In this document: piece by piece, positions 23,468 through 30,581 of the stretch
Layout: each line of letters starts with the position of its first letter
Numbering within the stretch: the first letter of the stretch is position 1
Source of the DNA: Bacillota bacterium
GTDB lineage: Bacteria > Bacillota > Clostridia > Christensenellales > JAEXRW01
Assembly: GCA_023454175.1 (NCBI GenBank)
Contig: JAEXRW010000026.1
Location: forward strand, 1-30,698
Length of the DNA stretch: 30,698 nt
Direction: 5' to 3'
Notes under the pieces: generated by a model
Told to the model about the DNA's origin: nothing
What the model saw: the letters and a program-made list of their open reading frames with translations, nothing else
Database searches by the model: none
Translations under genes and position numbers: made by a program

Positions 23468-25384
23468 TTAAACATCAAGGTTGACTACTAATTTGCAGTT
23501 CTTTTCTATGAACTCCCGCCGCGGTTCCACATTATCCCCCATGAGGACGGTGAAGATCTCGTCGGCGGCGATGGCATCCTCCTGGGCTACGCGCATCATC
23601 GTGCGCGTCTCGGGGTTCATGGTGGTCTCCCAGAGCTGGTCGGGGTTCATCTCGCCGAGGCCTTTGTACCGCTGGATGTCGACATTGTCCCCCATCTCCT
23701 TCAGCCGCTCCTCCATCTCCGCGTCGGAATAGGCGTAGACGACGACTTTATTTTTCGCCAGCTTGTAGAGTGGGGGCTGCGCGATATACACATGGCCTTC
23801 CTCGATGAGGGGGCGCATGTAGCGGTAAAAGAAGGTGAGCATGAGGATACGGATATGGCTGCCATCCACGTCGGCGTCCGTCATGCAGATGATGCGGTCA
23901 TAGCGGAGCTTCGAAACATCAAACTCCTCGTCGATGCCCGTGCCGAAGGCGGTAATCATGGCCTTGATCTCGTTATTGGATAGCACCTTGTCCAGGCGCG
24001 CCTTTTCCACATTCAAGATCTTGCCGCGCAGGGGCAAAATGGCCTGGAACCTGCGGTCCCGTCCCATCTTCGCGCTGCCGCCGGCGCTGTCCCCCTCCAC
24101 GATGAAGATCTCGCAGAGCTTGGGGTCCTTTTCGCTGCAGTCCGCCAGCTTACCGGGGAGGGACGTGCTGTCCAGCACGCTTTTCCTCCGCGTGAGCTCC
24201 CTCGCCTTCCTCGCCGCTTCGCGCGCGCGGGAGGCCGTGAGGCATTTTTCGATGATGCACTTGGCGGGAGCGGGGTTTTCCCCCAAGTACGCCTCCAGTC
24301 CTTCGGAAAGCGCCTGCTCCACGATGGGGCGGATCTCGCTGTTGCCCAGCTTGGTCTTGGTCTGGCCCTCGAACTGGGGCTCCACCAGCTTCACGCTGAT
24401 GACCGCCGTCAAACCTTCACGGATATCCTCCCCCGTGAGATTCGGGTCGGCCGGTTTCAGGATGCCGAATTTGCGGGCGTAATCATTTACCACGCGGGTG
24501 AGCGCGTTTTTGAAGCCAGCCAGGTGGCTGCCGCCCTCGTGCGTGGCGATATTATTGGCATAGGAAAAGATATTTTCCAGATAGCTGTCATTATACTGCA
24601 TGGCGACCTCCACGACGGTGGTGTCCTTTTGCGTGGAGATGAAGATGGGCTCCTCGTGCAGCACGGTCTTGTTTTTATTTAAATGCTGGACGAAGGAAAG
24701 GATGCCGCCGGCGTAGCAGAAAGCTTTGGTCCTGCCGTCCGGGCGCTCATCCGTGATGGTGATGTTGATGCCTTTATTCAGGAATGCCATCTCGCGCAGG
24801 CGGCTGGCCAGCGTATCAAAGGAGAAGGCCGTCTCCTCAAAGACCTCCGCATCGGGCGTGAAGCTGATCTGCGTGCCCTGCCGCTCCGTCCCCCCCGACT
24901 CCGCCACGGGGCCGGTGGGCTCGCCGCGCACATAGCTCTGCACGTACTCGATGCCGCCGCGCCACACCCGCGCCTCCAAAGAAGAGGAGAGTGCGTTCAC
25001 GACGGAAAGGCCCACGCCGTGCAGGCCGCCGGAGACCTTGTACCCCTCCCCGCCGAACTTGCCGCCGGCGTGGAGCATGGTGAGGGCCACCTCCAGGGTG
25101 GATTTGCCTACTTTCGGGTGGATGCCCACGGGGATGCCGCGCCCGTTATCGATGACCGTGCAGCTGCCGTCCTCCCGCAGGTAAATCTCGATATTATCAC
25201 AGACGCCCGCCATGGCCTCGTCGATGCTATTATCTACGATCTCATAGACCAGGTGGTGCAGCCCGCGCTGGTCGGTGGAGCCGATGTACATGCCCGGACG
25301 CCGCCGGACGGCCTCCAGCCCCTCCAGCACCTGTATCTGGCTTTCGTCATAGCTGCCCATGGCAGCCCTGTTCGTATCCTCCAT
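23468..25384 (-). CDS. gyrB: DNA gyrase subunit B
   Basis: ATPase subunit of DNA gyrase, 638 residues, the normal length for a Gram-positive GyrB. The GHKL ATPase domain has the catalytic Glu 48 and Mg-binding Asn 52 in YEIVDNSIDEAM, IDNGRGIP, and the lid GGLHGVGLSVVNALS. The transducer domain is followed by the Toprim domain with EGDSAGGSAKMGRDR, PLRGKILNVEKA and DADVDGSHI. The C-terminal tail RYKGLGEMNPDQLWETTMNP contacts GyrA. The ATG at 25384 has aaagga 9 bases upstream. It follows remB by 71 bases in the usual order. Confidence 0.98.
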   Translation of the reverse strand: MEDTNRAAMGSYDESQIQVLEGLEAVRRRPGMYIGSTDQRGLHHLVYEIVDNSIDEAMAGVCDNIEIYLREDGSCTVIDNGRGIPVGIHPKVGKSTLEVALTMLHAGGKFGGEGYKVSGGLHGVGLSVVNALSSSLEARVWRGGIEYVQSYVRGEPTGPVAESGGTERQGTQISFTPDAEVFEETAFSFDTLASRLREMAFLNKGINITITDERPDGRTKAFCYAGGILSFVQHLNKNKTVLHEEPIFISTQKDTTVVEVAMQYNDSYLENIFSYANNIATHEGGSHLAGFKNALTRVVNDYARKFGILKPADPNLTGEDIREGLTAVISVKLVEPQFEGQTKTKLGNSEIRPIVEQALSEGLEAYLGENPAPAKCIIEKCLTASRAREAARKARELTRRKSVLDSTSLPGKLADCSEKDPKLCEIFIVEGDSAGGSAKMGRDRRFQAILPLRGKILNVEKARLDKVLSNNEIKAMITAFGTGIDEEFDVSKLRYDRIICMTDADVDGSHIRILMLTFFYRYMRPLIEEGHVYIAQPPLYKLAKNKVVVYAYSDAEMEERLKEMGDNVDIQRYKGLGEMNPDQLWETTMNPETRTMMRVAQEDAIAADEIFTVLMGDNVEPRREFIEKNCKLVVNLDV

Positions 25385-25455
25385 AACAACTGTCCTTTAT
25401 ATCAAAATTTAATATCAATCTCCAGCAAAGAGATTATGCCCAATTCCTGCCAGTC

Positions 25456-25725
25456 TTAAAAGGGGTCTTCGCGTTCCTGCGCGCGGCGGCTCCTGCGAAG
25501 GAGCGTGGCGGGGGACGTGGGGGAGAAAAAAATCTTTTCCCGCCCGGCGGTGCAGGTGACGACGCAGGATTTCGCGTCGCCGGGGATGTATTCGGTGCCG
25601 GGCATTTCCCGCGCGCGGGAAAGGAAACGCGCCATCTCGCGCGTGGCGCCTGGATTTTCGCAGTCCAGGATCGCGATCACATTTTTAAGGGGGATGATGA
25701 CATCCCCGCCCAAATGCAGAATCAT
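25456..25725 (-). CDS. remB: RemB/YaaB-type regulator (DUF370)
   Basis: 89 residues starting MILHLGGDVIIPLKNVIAILDCEN, the signature of the RemA/RemB (DUF370) family. In Bacillus subtilis the same gene (yaaB/remB) lies between recF and gyrB; RemA binds DNA and activates matrix genes, and RemB is linked to matrix regulation. Here it is 71 bases upstream of gyrB on the same strand, as expected, but recF points the other way. The C-terminus is basic (LLRRSRRAQERE), compatible with DNA binding. The ATG follows aaggag. A TATAAT box at 25754-25759 (minus strand) lies about 28 bases upstream. Confidence 0.92.
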   Translation of the reverse strand: MILHLGGDVIIPLKNVIAILDCENPGATREMARFLSRAREMPGTEYIPGDAKSCVVTCTAGREKIFFSPTSPATLLRRSRRAQEREDPF

Positions 25726-25753
25726 AGTTGCTCCTTAATATTATCTTAATAGT

Positions 25754-25782
25754 ATTATACTATATAATAAGGAATAAGGAAA
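25754..25782 (-). promoter_or_regulatory. Promoter upstream of remB-gyrB
   Basis: On the minus strand a consensus TATAAT (25754-25759) lies in a very AT-rich stretch, with only a weak -35 candidate (TTTCCT) 17 bases further up. The downstream ATG of remB is 28 bases away. Confidence 0.5.
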
Positions 25783-25874
25783 GGAGGAGAATGCTTCGGA
25801 AAAGCAGGGATGCTGTCGGAGAAAATTTTGATTTGGGAAGAAAATATAAAATCAAAAAAGTAAAGCCCACCCCC

Positions 25875-26005
25875 TACCCCCTCCCGCATTCAAACCAAGC
25901 TTTCAGAATGGTTTTTCTGCCGCGGGAGGGGGAGGTACCACTCCCTCTGAACCCCTCAGACAAAGAGGCTAATAGCCTCTTTGTCAGCTCCCCTAATAGG
26001 GGAGC
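25875..26005. repeat. Large inverted repeat and hairpin repeat family B copy
   Basis: taccccctcccgc (25875-25887) pairs with gcgggagggggaggta (25922-25937) around an inner aaacca/tggttt stem. Immediately after, a family B unit (25950-26005) has the long hairpin gacaaagaggct-aat-agcctctttgtc and the conserved hairpin gctcccctaataggggagc. They lie in the 1-kb remB-recF divergent gap (25726-26742), which has no convincing gene. Confidence 0.75.
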
Positions 26006-26041
26006 GATCGGCATATAGTTCAAATCTATTTAGCCACGGAC

Positions 26042-26330
26042 AATAACTTGCGCTGCGCATTGCCCCCGGGGCCCGATTCAGCAGGCGTGACGCGGTGCGA
26101 CCGCGCTACGGTACGCTGCTCGCTTCATCGCAAGGCCCCGGACCCCCCTTTGGCAATATAACGGCCAGTGATGTTTGAACCGGATACTTTCAATAATATT
26201 TACCTCGATGCCGGGCTTGTTCCCTCCCCGCACTGCTATAAAAGTGCCACTGGCACTTTTACTTGACGCAGATGCGTCTCCCATGGCAATCAACGGCATA
26301 AAGTTTCCAGCTGTATTTGCATGGGAGGGC
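26042..26330. repeat. Long dispersed repeat family C, copy 1
   Basis: The segment runs from ccccggggcccgattcagca through gcttcatcgcaaggccccgg and gggcttgttcc to cagctgtatttgcatgggag. It matches 27898-28187 over almost its full length, and the second half matches 30355-30518. This copy carries an extra insert of about 45 bases (near 26238-26280) that includes a perfect 10-bp hairpin aaaagtgcca/tggcactttt. It lies upstream of recF in the same orientation as copy 2 downstream of recF. Confidence 0.8.
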
Positions 26331-26640
26331 CCATATACAGATCGGTGGCAGTCAGGTTGGGCGGCCACACAGGGCCGCCCCTACGGATATGGAGGGTCAG
26401 CAGATTATTCCGGGGTCCAAAGACGGCGGTCAGGTCATGACAAGGCCGCTTCACGGAACCAACAGGAGCGGCTGTATTGCATGGGAGGGACCGCAGCAGA
26501 CGGGCTGCAATCAGGTTGGGCGGCCACACAGGGCCGCCCCTACGGATATGGAGGGTCGGCAGATTATTCCGGGGTTCAAAGACGGCGGTCAGGTCATTGA
26601 CAAGGCCGCTTCACGGAACCAACAGGAGCGGCAGTAACGG
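26321..26640. repeat. 160-bp tandem duplication upstream of recF
   Basis: Two direct units (26321-26480 and 26481-26640) begin at atgggaggg and end at aacaggagcgg. They are nearly identical from caggttgggcggcc onward and diverge mainly in the first 30 bases. Each contains a hairpin gggcggcc-acacag-ggccgccc followed by ctacgg, related to repeat family E. Apparent open frames across it repeat the same peptide and look non-coding. Confidence 0.85.
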
Positions 26641-26672
26641 GCTGCTGTGCGCCAGGCGGCCCTTCATAACGG

Positions 26673-26701
26673 TTATATGCCCTGATGAAATATGGTATAA
26701 T
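26673..26701 (+). promoter_or_regulatory. Extended -10 promoter of recF
   Basis: TGgTATAAT is a perfect -10 hexamer (26696-26701) with a TGn extension; the -35 region, TTATAT at 26673-26678, is weak, as is usual for extended -10 promoters. It lies 42 bases before the recF TTG start and immediately after the tandem duplication. Confidence 0.65.
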
Positions 26702-26742
26702 CCAGAAAGAATCCATTGATAACTCCCGGAGGCATTACCCAC

Positions 26743-27825
26743 TTGTTAATCACACGGCTCACACTGGAGCATTACCGGAATATCGAAAAGGCGGACATAC
26801 ATCTTTCCCCCGGCCTGACCGTCTTTTACGGGGACAACGCGCAGGGAAAGACGAACCTGCTGGAATCGGCGTGCCTGTGCTGCATCGGCAAGTCCCACCG
26901 CGGGGCGAAGGACCGGGAACTCATCGCGTTCAACGAACCCTGGGCGCGGGTGGAGGCGGTGTGCCAGTCCGACAACGGGGAGCGGGACGTGGCCGTATAC
27001 CTCCCGGCGGAGGGGAAAAAGCGCATCCTAATTTGCAGCAACCCGATCACCAAAATGGCGGACCTGATGGGCTGCATCGTGTGCACTGTCTTTTCCCCCG
27101 AGGACCTGAAACTCGTCAAAGAGGGGCCGTCGCTGCGGCGGAAATTCCTCGATATCGAACTGTGCCAATTATACCCCAGCTACTACGACGCGCTTTCGCA
27201 CTACGAGCGGGCGCTTTCCCAGCGCAACAGCCTGCTGAAGCAGATATCCGAAAACCCACGGCTTTCGTCCTCGCTGGAAGCGTGGGATACCGCACTGGCG
27301 CGGCATGGCGCGAAGGTGATGCAGGCGCGGGAGAAATACTGCGCCCTCCTCTTCGAACGGGCGGGGGCCGTCCACAAAGACATCTCGGGCGGGGAAAGGC
27401 TGCACTGCGCCTATGTGCCGGGAGGCCGCGATTTCACCGAGCAGGGGCTGTATGAGGCGCTGCAGGCGGCACGGAAAGAGGACGTGCTAAGGGGCATGAC
27501 CACCACGGGCGCGCACCGGGACGATTTCTCCATGGCATTGGACGGGATGGACCTGCGGGCGTACGGCTCCCAGGGGCAGCAGCGCACCGCGGCGCTCTCC
27601 CTGAAGATCGCCCAACTGCACCACGCGACGGACGTGCTGGGGGAGCCGCCGGTTTTCCTGCTGGACGACGTATTATCCGAGCTGGATGAGAAGCGGCAGC
27701 GCGCGCTGGCGGAGGGGCTTTCCGGGCTGCAGGCGCTGCTCACGTGCGCGGGGACGGGGGCGCCGGGGGTATTTGCCGGGCACGAGATGGCGGTGTACCG
27801 GGTGGAGAACGGAACGTTTGTTTAA
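26743..27825 (+). CDS. recF: DNA replication and repair protein RecF
   Basis: ABC-type ATPase that helps load RecA at single-strand gaps. About 360 residues, normal. The N-terminus is MLITRLTLEHYRNIEKADI, Walker A is GDNAQGKTN (30-38), the signature is GSQGQQRTAALSLKIAQ (about 276-292), and Walker B is VFLLDDVLSELDEKRQ. The frame is open from a TTG at 26716, but the TTG at 26743 gives the family N-terminus and sits 10 bases after ggagg. Its own extended -10 promoter is visible. It is divergent from remB-gyrB, whereas these genes usually run in one direction; no dnaN or S4-domain gene precedes it. Direct copies of repeat C flank it. Confidence 0.97.
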   Translation: MLITRLTLEHYRNIEKADIHLSPGLTVFYGDNAQGKTNLLESACLCCIGKSHRGAKDRELIAFNEPWARVEAVCQSDNGERDVAVYLPAEGKKRILICSNPITKMADLMGCIVCTVFSPEDLKLVKEGPSLRRKFLDIELCQLYPSYYDALSHYERALSQRNSLLKQISENPRLSSSLEAWDTALARHGAKVMQAREKYCALLFERAGAVHKDISGGERLHCAYVPGGRDFTEQGLYEALQAARKEDVLRGMTTTGAHRDDFSMALDGMDLRAYGSQGQQRTAALSLKIAQLHHATDVLGEPPVFLLDDVLSELDEKRQRALAEGLSGLQALLTCAGTGAPGVFAGHEMAVYRVENGTFV

Positions 27826-28187
27826 TTAATAATTAAGAATGATGAATTAAGAATTTTGGAATGCCCTGGCGGGCATGATTTAATAGTTAAAACTATTTAT
27901 GCACGAACATCAACTGACGCTGCGCTTGCCCGACTTTTTACGGGGCCAAAAGTCGGCAAAAGCCCCCGGGGCCCGATTCAGCAGGCGCAACACGGTGCGC
28001 CGTGCTACTTCGTGCGACGCTCGCTTCATCGAAAGGCCCCGGACCCCCCTTTGGCAATAGAACAGTCAGACAGATTTGAGCCGGTTACATTTCCCTTTAC
28101 ATCACCAGGCGCCGGGCTTGTTCCCACCCTACCCTCCCATGGCAGTCAACGGCTTAAAGCTTCCAGCTGTATTTGCATGGGAGGGAT
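27826..28187. repeat. A/T-rich direct repeats and family C, copy 2
   Basis: Just after recF, aattaagaat occurs twice within about 25 bases. The family C copy follows (about 27898-28187), with the same ccccggggcccgattcagca, aaggccccggacccccctttggcaat, gggcttgttcc and cagctgtatttgcatgggag segments as copy 1. The 432-base gap between recF and the GNAT gene holds no convincing gene. Confidence 0.75.
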
Positions 28188-28257
28188 CAGGAAAACTCCA
28201 CCTTTTGCAAAAGACAAATAGGATAATCCCAACTTGTTATACAAAGGAGAAAAAATT

Positions 28258-28692
28258 ATGGGCATCATCGTACGGGATTCAAGGAAAGAGGACTTCGGGG
28301 ACATCCTGGCGCTTTTTCACCAGCTGTGGCCGGGGAAGGAACTGCATCCTGAGGACCTGAAGGCGGTCTTTTACCGCGGATTGACTTCGGGCACGGACAG
28401 GTACTTCTGCGCGGAAGAGGACGGCAGGGTCATCGGTTTTTGTTCGTACGCGGTCATGAACAACTTCTGGCAGGAGGGCACCATCGCATACGTGTACGCC
28501 ATGGTGGTGGATGATGCGTGCCGCGGGAAAGGGATCGGCACACGGATGCTGGAGAGGGCGTTTGCGGAAGCGAAAAAGGCAGGGTGCAAAAAGATCGAGC
28601 TGGACAGCGGGTTCCCGCGAGAGAAGGCGCACCAATTCTACGAGAAGATCGGTTTTGTTAAGCGGGCGTTCCTGTTTTCAAAGGACCTGTAA
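28258..28692 (+). CDS. GNAT family N-acetyltransferase
   Basis: 144 residues, a complete single-domain GNAT enzyme. MGIIVRDSRKEDFGDILALF is the usual first strand and helix. AYVYAMVVDDACRGKGIGTRML (about 78-99) is motif A, with the acetyl-CoA pyrophosphate loop RGKGIG. KIELDSGFPREKAHQFYEKIGF forms the C-terminal half with the conserved Tyr and G-F. The substrate is unknown; the pattern is like aminoglycoside 6'-acetyltransferase or general amine acetylases, but not diagnostic. The ATG at 28258 follows aaaggag by 8 bases. It is a single gene between repeat-rich gaps. Confidence 0.9.
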   Translation: MGIIVRDSRKEDFGDILALFHQLWPGKELHPEDLKAVFYRGLTSGTDRYFCAEEDGRVIGFCSYAVMNNFWQEGTIAYVYAMVVDDACRGKGIGTRMLERAFAEAKKAGCKKIELDSGFPREKAHQFYEKIGFVKRAFLFSKDL

Positions 28693-28803
28693 GCCCGGAT
28701 ATGCAGGACTATGGAGCACTGTTTAAGTTCGGTGCAATAGATACTTAACCCGTCATTATACTTGCGAGGGAACGTTCCGGTTGTTCGGCACGGCAACTTG
28801 GGC

Positions 28804-28840
28804 GGGGCGCTGTGGGCAGCGCCCCCTACGGTATCGTTCA
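28804..28840. repeat. Hairpin repeat family E, copy 2
   Basis: ggggcgct-gtgggc-agcgcccc is followed by ctacggtatcgttca. The stem differs from copy 1 at 22495-22533 (gggcagct/agctgccc), but the loop and tail are the same. The motif atggagcactgtt also occurs near both copies (22548 and 28710). The rest of the 28693-29042 gap shows nothing I recognise. Confidence 0.7.
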
Positions 28841-29042
28841 GGCTTTTTTCCGACCAAGACCAGGACGAGAGGCTACGATCTATATGGGTTAATGTGGCAA
28901 CCTCCCTTACCGTACCGCCATTGTAGAGCCGTCCCAAGGGATACATGGACTGCCGGGGATCGTTATCGCAGCAGAGAGAAGTAGATCAGGGTGGATCCTG
29001 ATGTGCTTCCATTCGATTTATGTTAAGGAGGATGCCTGATAA

Positions 29043-29612
29043 ATGAAAGCCGTGATCCTCGATGCGTCGGAAGGAAAGGAAAGCCTGGAAGAGGGCATCG
29101 TAAAGACCATCCAGAATGAACTGGAGAAGCAGGGGCATTCTGTTGAGCTGTTCCGCCCCGGGGAGATGGATATCCTGCCCTGCCGCTCGTGCGGGGCGTG
29201 CGGGTTCAAATCCCCCGGCGTGTGCGTGCAGAAGGACGATATGCCCAAAATCATAAGGGCCGTGGCAAACAGCAGCCTGCTCGTACTGGTGACGCCGCTG
29301 CGCTATGGCTCGTACCCTTCCCACCTGAAAAAGGCGCTGGACCGCTTCATGATCCTGGGGCTGCCGCTGTATATGATGAAAGGCGGGCACATGCTGCACC
29401 CCATGCGCTACAAAGCGCCCTCCATCCTCGCCGTCGGAACAGCAAAGGATCAGGCGGAAGCAGCGGACAACGCGCTGGACCTGACGGTGGCCCATAACGC
29501 CATGAACCTGGGAAGCCCGGGATACAAAACGCTGGTCTATGAGCGGTCTTCCCCGCTTCAAACAATAGAAAACGGGATCAAACGCGCGCTATCGGAGGTG
29601 AAGGGACAATGA
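29043..29612 (+). CDS. Flavodoxin-fold NAD(P)H-dependent reductase with Cys cluster motif
   Basis: 189 residues of the NADPH-dependent FMN reductase / iron-sulfur flavoprotein group. Cys 47, 50, 53 and 61 in CRSCGACGFKSPGVC form a CX2CX2CX7C pattern like the compact 4Fe-4S motif of iron-sulfur flavoproteins. VLVTPLRYGSYPSHLKKALDRF (about 81-102) is the conserved FMN-ring loop and dimer helix. Unusually, the N-terminal phosphate loop reads LDASEGKES instead of the common GSPRxxGNT. It likely transfers electrons in an anaerobe; partners are unknown. aaggagg lies about 11 bases before the ATG. Its TGA overlaps the next ATG by 4 bases. Confidence 0.82.
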   Translation: MKAVILDASEGKESLEEGIVKTIQNELEKQGHSVELFRPGEMDILPCRSCGACGFKSPGVCVQKDDMPKIIRAVANSSLLVLVTPLRYGSYPSHLKKALDRFMILGLPLYMMKGGHMLHPMRYKAPSILAVGTAKDQAEAADNALDLTVAHNAMNLGSPGYKTLVYERSSPLQTIENGIKRALSEVKGQ

Positions 29613-30283
29613 ACAAAAGGAAAATGCTCCTCATCAACGGCAGCCCACGGAAAAAAGGCACTTCGCATGCGATCCTGGCCGCGCTGCAGCAGCTGGCGGA
29701 GGAAAAAGGGCTGGAGGCGGAGGCGGTCCACGCCATCGATTTCCTGGACGGCAAGGCGGATATGGGGTCATTAAGACCCGTTATCCGGGAGAGCGCGGCA
29801 CTGTGCCTCTCGGCGCCGCTTTATTTCGACGCGCTGCCCTACCCCGCCATCTGGTTCCTGGAACGAATGCAGGAGGCATATCCGAATGAATTAAAAGGCA
29901 AGGCCTTATTCGCCATCTCGCAGGGGGGATTCCCCGACGACACGCTGCACAAACCCCCGCTGGAGCAGTGCAGGATCTTTGCCATCCAAAACGGGATGAA
30001 CTGGTGCGGGGGGTTGGCGCACGGGGGCGGGGCTATTATAAACGGAACACCGCTGAGTAAACTGGGGAAGAAGGGCAAGCGGATGGCGGCGGGGCTGCGG
30101 ATGGCACTGGATGCGGCATCATCCGGGAAGCAGATGCCGGAAGAAGCGAAAAAGCTATTTTCCAACCGGGTACCGCGATGGTTGCTGCCGCTGCTGGGGA
30201 TGCTGCTGAACCAGATGGCGCGGAATACTGCCAAAAAGACGGGCTCGGACTACCTGTGCAAACCTTACCTGGATAAGGAATAG
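29609..30283 (+). CDS. NAD(P)H-dependent oxidoreductase, flavodoxin fold
   Basis: 224 residues. The N-terminal LLINGSPRKKGTSHAIL (7-23) is the canonical FMN phosphate-binding loop of the NADPH-dependent FMN reductase family, and LSAPLYFDALPYPAIWFLERM is the second FMN loop. The C-terminal portion (about 165-220) extends beyond the minimal fold, with a hydrophobic stretch RWLLPLLGMLLNQM that may dock on a partner or membrane. ATGA overlap with the preceding flavodoxin-fold gene implies cotranslation, perhaps as a complex in which this subunit has the intact FMN loop and its partner has the Cys cluster. A strong terminator follows at 30299. Confidence 0.85.
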   Translation: MNKRKMLLINGSPRKKGTSHAILAALQQLAEEKGLEAEAVHAIDFLDGKADMGSLRPVIRESAALCLSAPLYFDALPYPAIWFLERMQEAYPNELKGKALFAISQGGFPDDTLHKPPLEQCRIFAIQNGMNWCGGLAHGGGAIINGTPLSKLGKKGKRMAAGLRMALDAASSGKQMPEEAKKLFSNRVPRWLLPLLGMLLNQMARNTAKKTGSDYLCKPYLDKE

Positions 30284-30298
30284 TTATAAAACGAAGTT

Positions 30299-30333
30299 AA
30301 AAGGAGCGGGAGAGAAATACTCCCGCTCCTTTT
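30299..30333 (+). terminator. Terminator of the flavodoxin-fold gene pair
   Basis: A perfect 14-bp stem, aaaaggagcgggag (30299-30312) and ctcccgctcctttt (30320-30333), with a 7-base loop ends in TTTT. It lies 16 bases after the stop codon. Confidence 0.9.
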
Positions 30334-30354
30334 GCGTATACTGAAAACACAGTC

Positions 30355-30518
30355 TTTCATGCACCAACACCTGCAAACGCTCCCACTTGGCAGTATAACA
30401 TCCGCTGTTAATATGAGCCGGGCCTCCTTGTTTCCACTGTCTTAACTCCGAGCTTGATCCCACCTATCCCTCCCGTGGCTACAAACGGCTTAAAATTTCC
30501 GGTTGCTATTGCATGGGC
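30355..30518. repeat. Long dispersed repeat family C, divergent copy 3
   Basis: It retains gcaccaacacctgcaaacgct near the left (compare gcacgaacatcaactgacgct in copy 2) and, at the right, cttgatcccacctatccctc, acggcttaaaatttccgg and attgcatgggcggg. The central C/G-rich part of copies 1 and 2 is missing. It lies between the flavodoxin-fold genes and the insertion sequence. Confidence 0.6.
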
Positions 30519-30581
30519 GGGTATTAAAAACAGATCCTACAAGCTATTGCAGATGGCCATTTAGCATGGGTCGATGTGGGC

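Noticed and set aside
26175..26719. Several plus-strand frames upstream of recF
   Set aside because: They translate the tandem duplication, repeating the same peptide twice, with no start-site support.
25726..26742. Replication origin in the remB-recF gap
   Set aside because: It is close to the right genes, but I found no DnaA-box cluster; the gap is filled with dispersed hairpin repeats.
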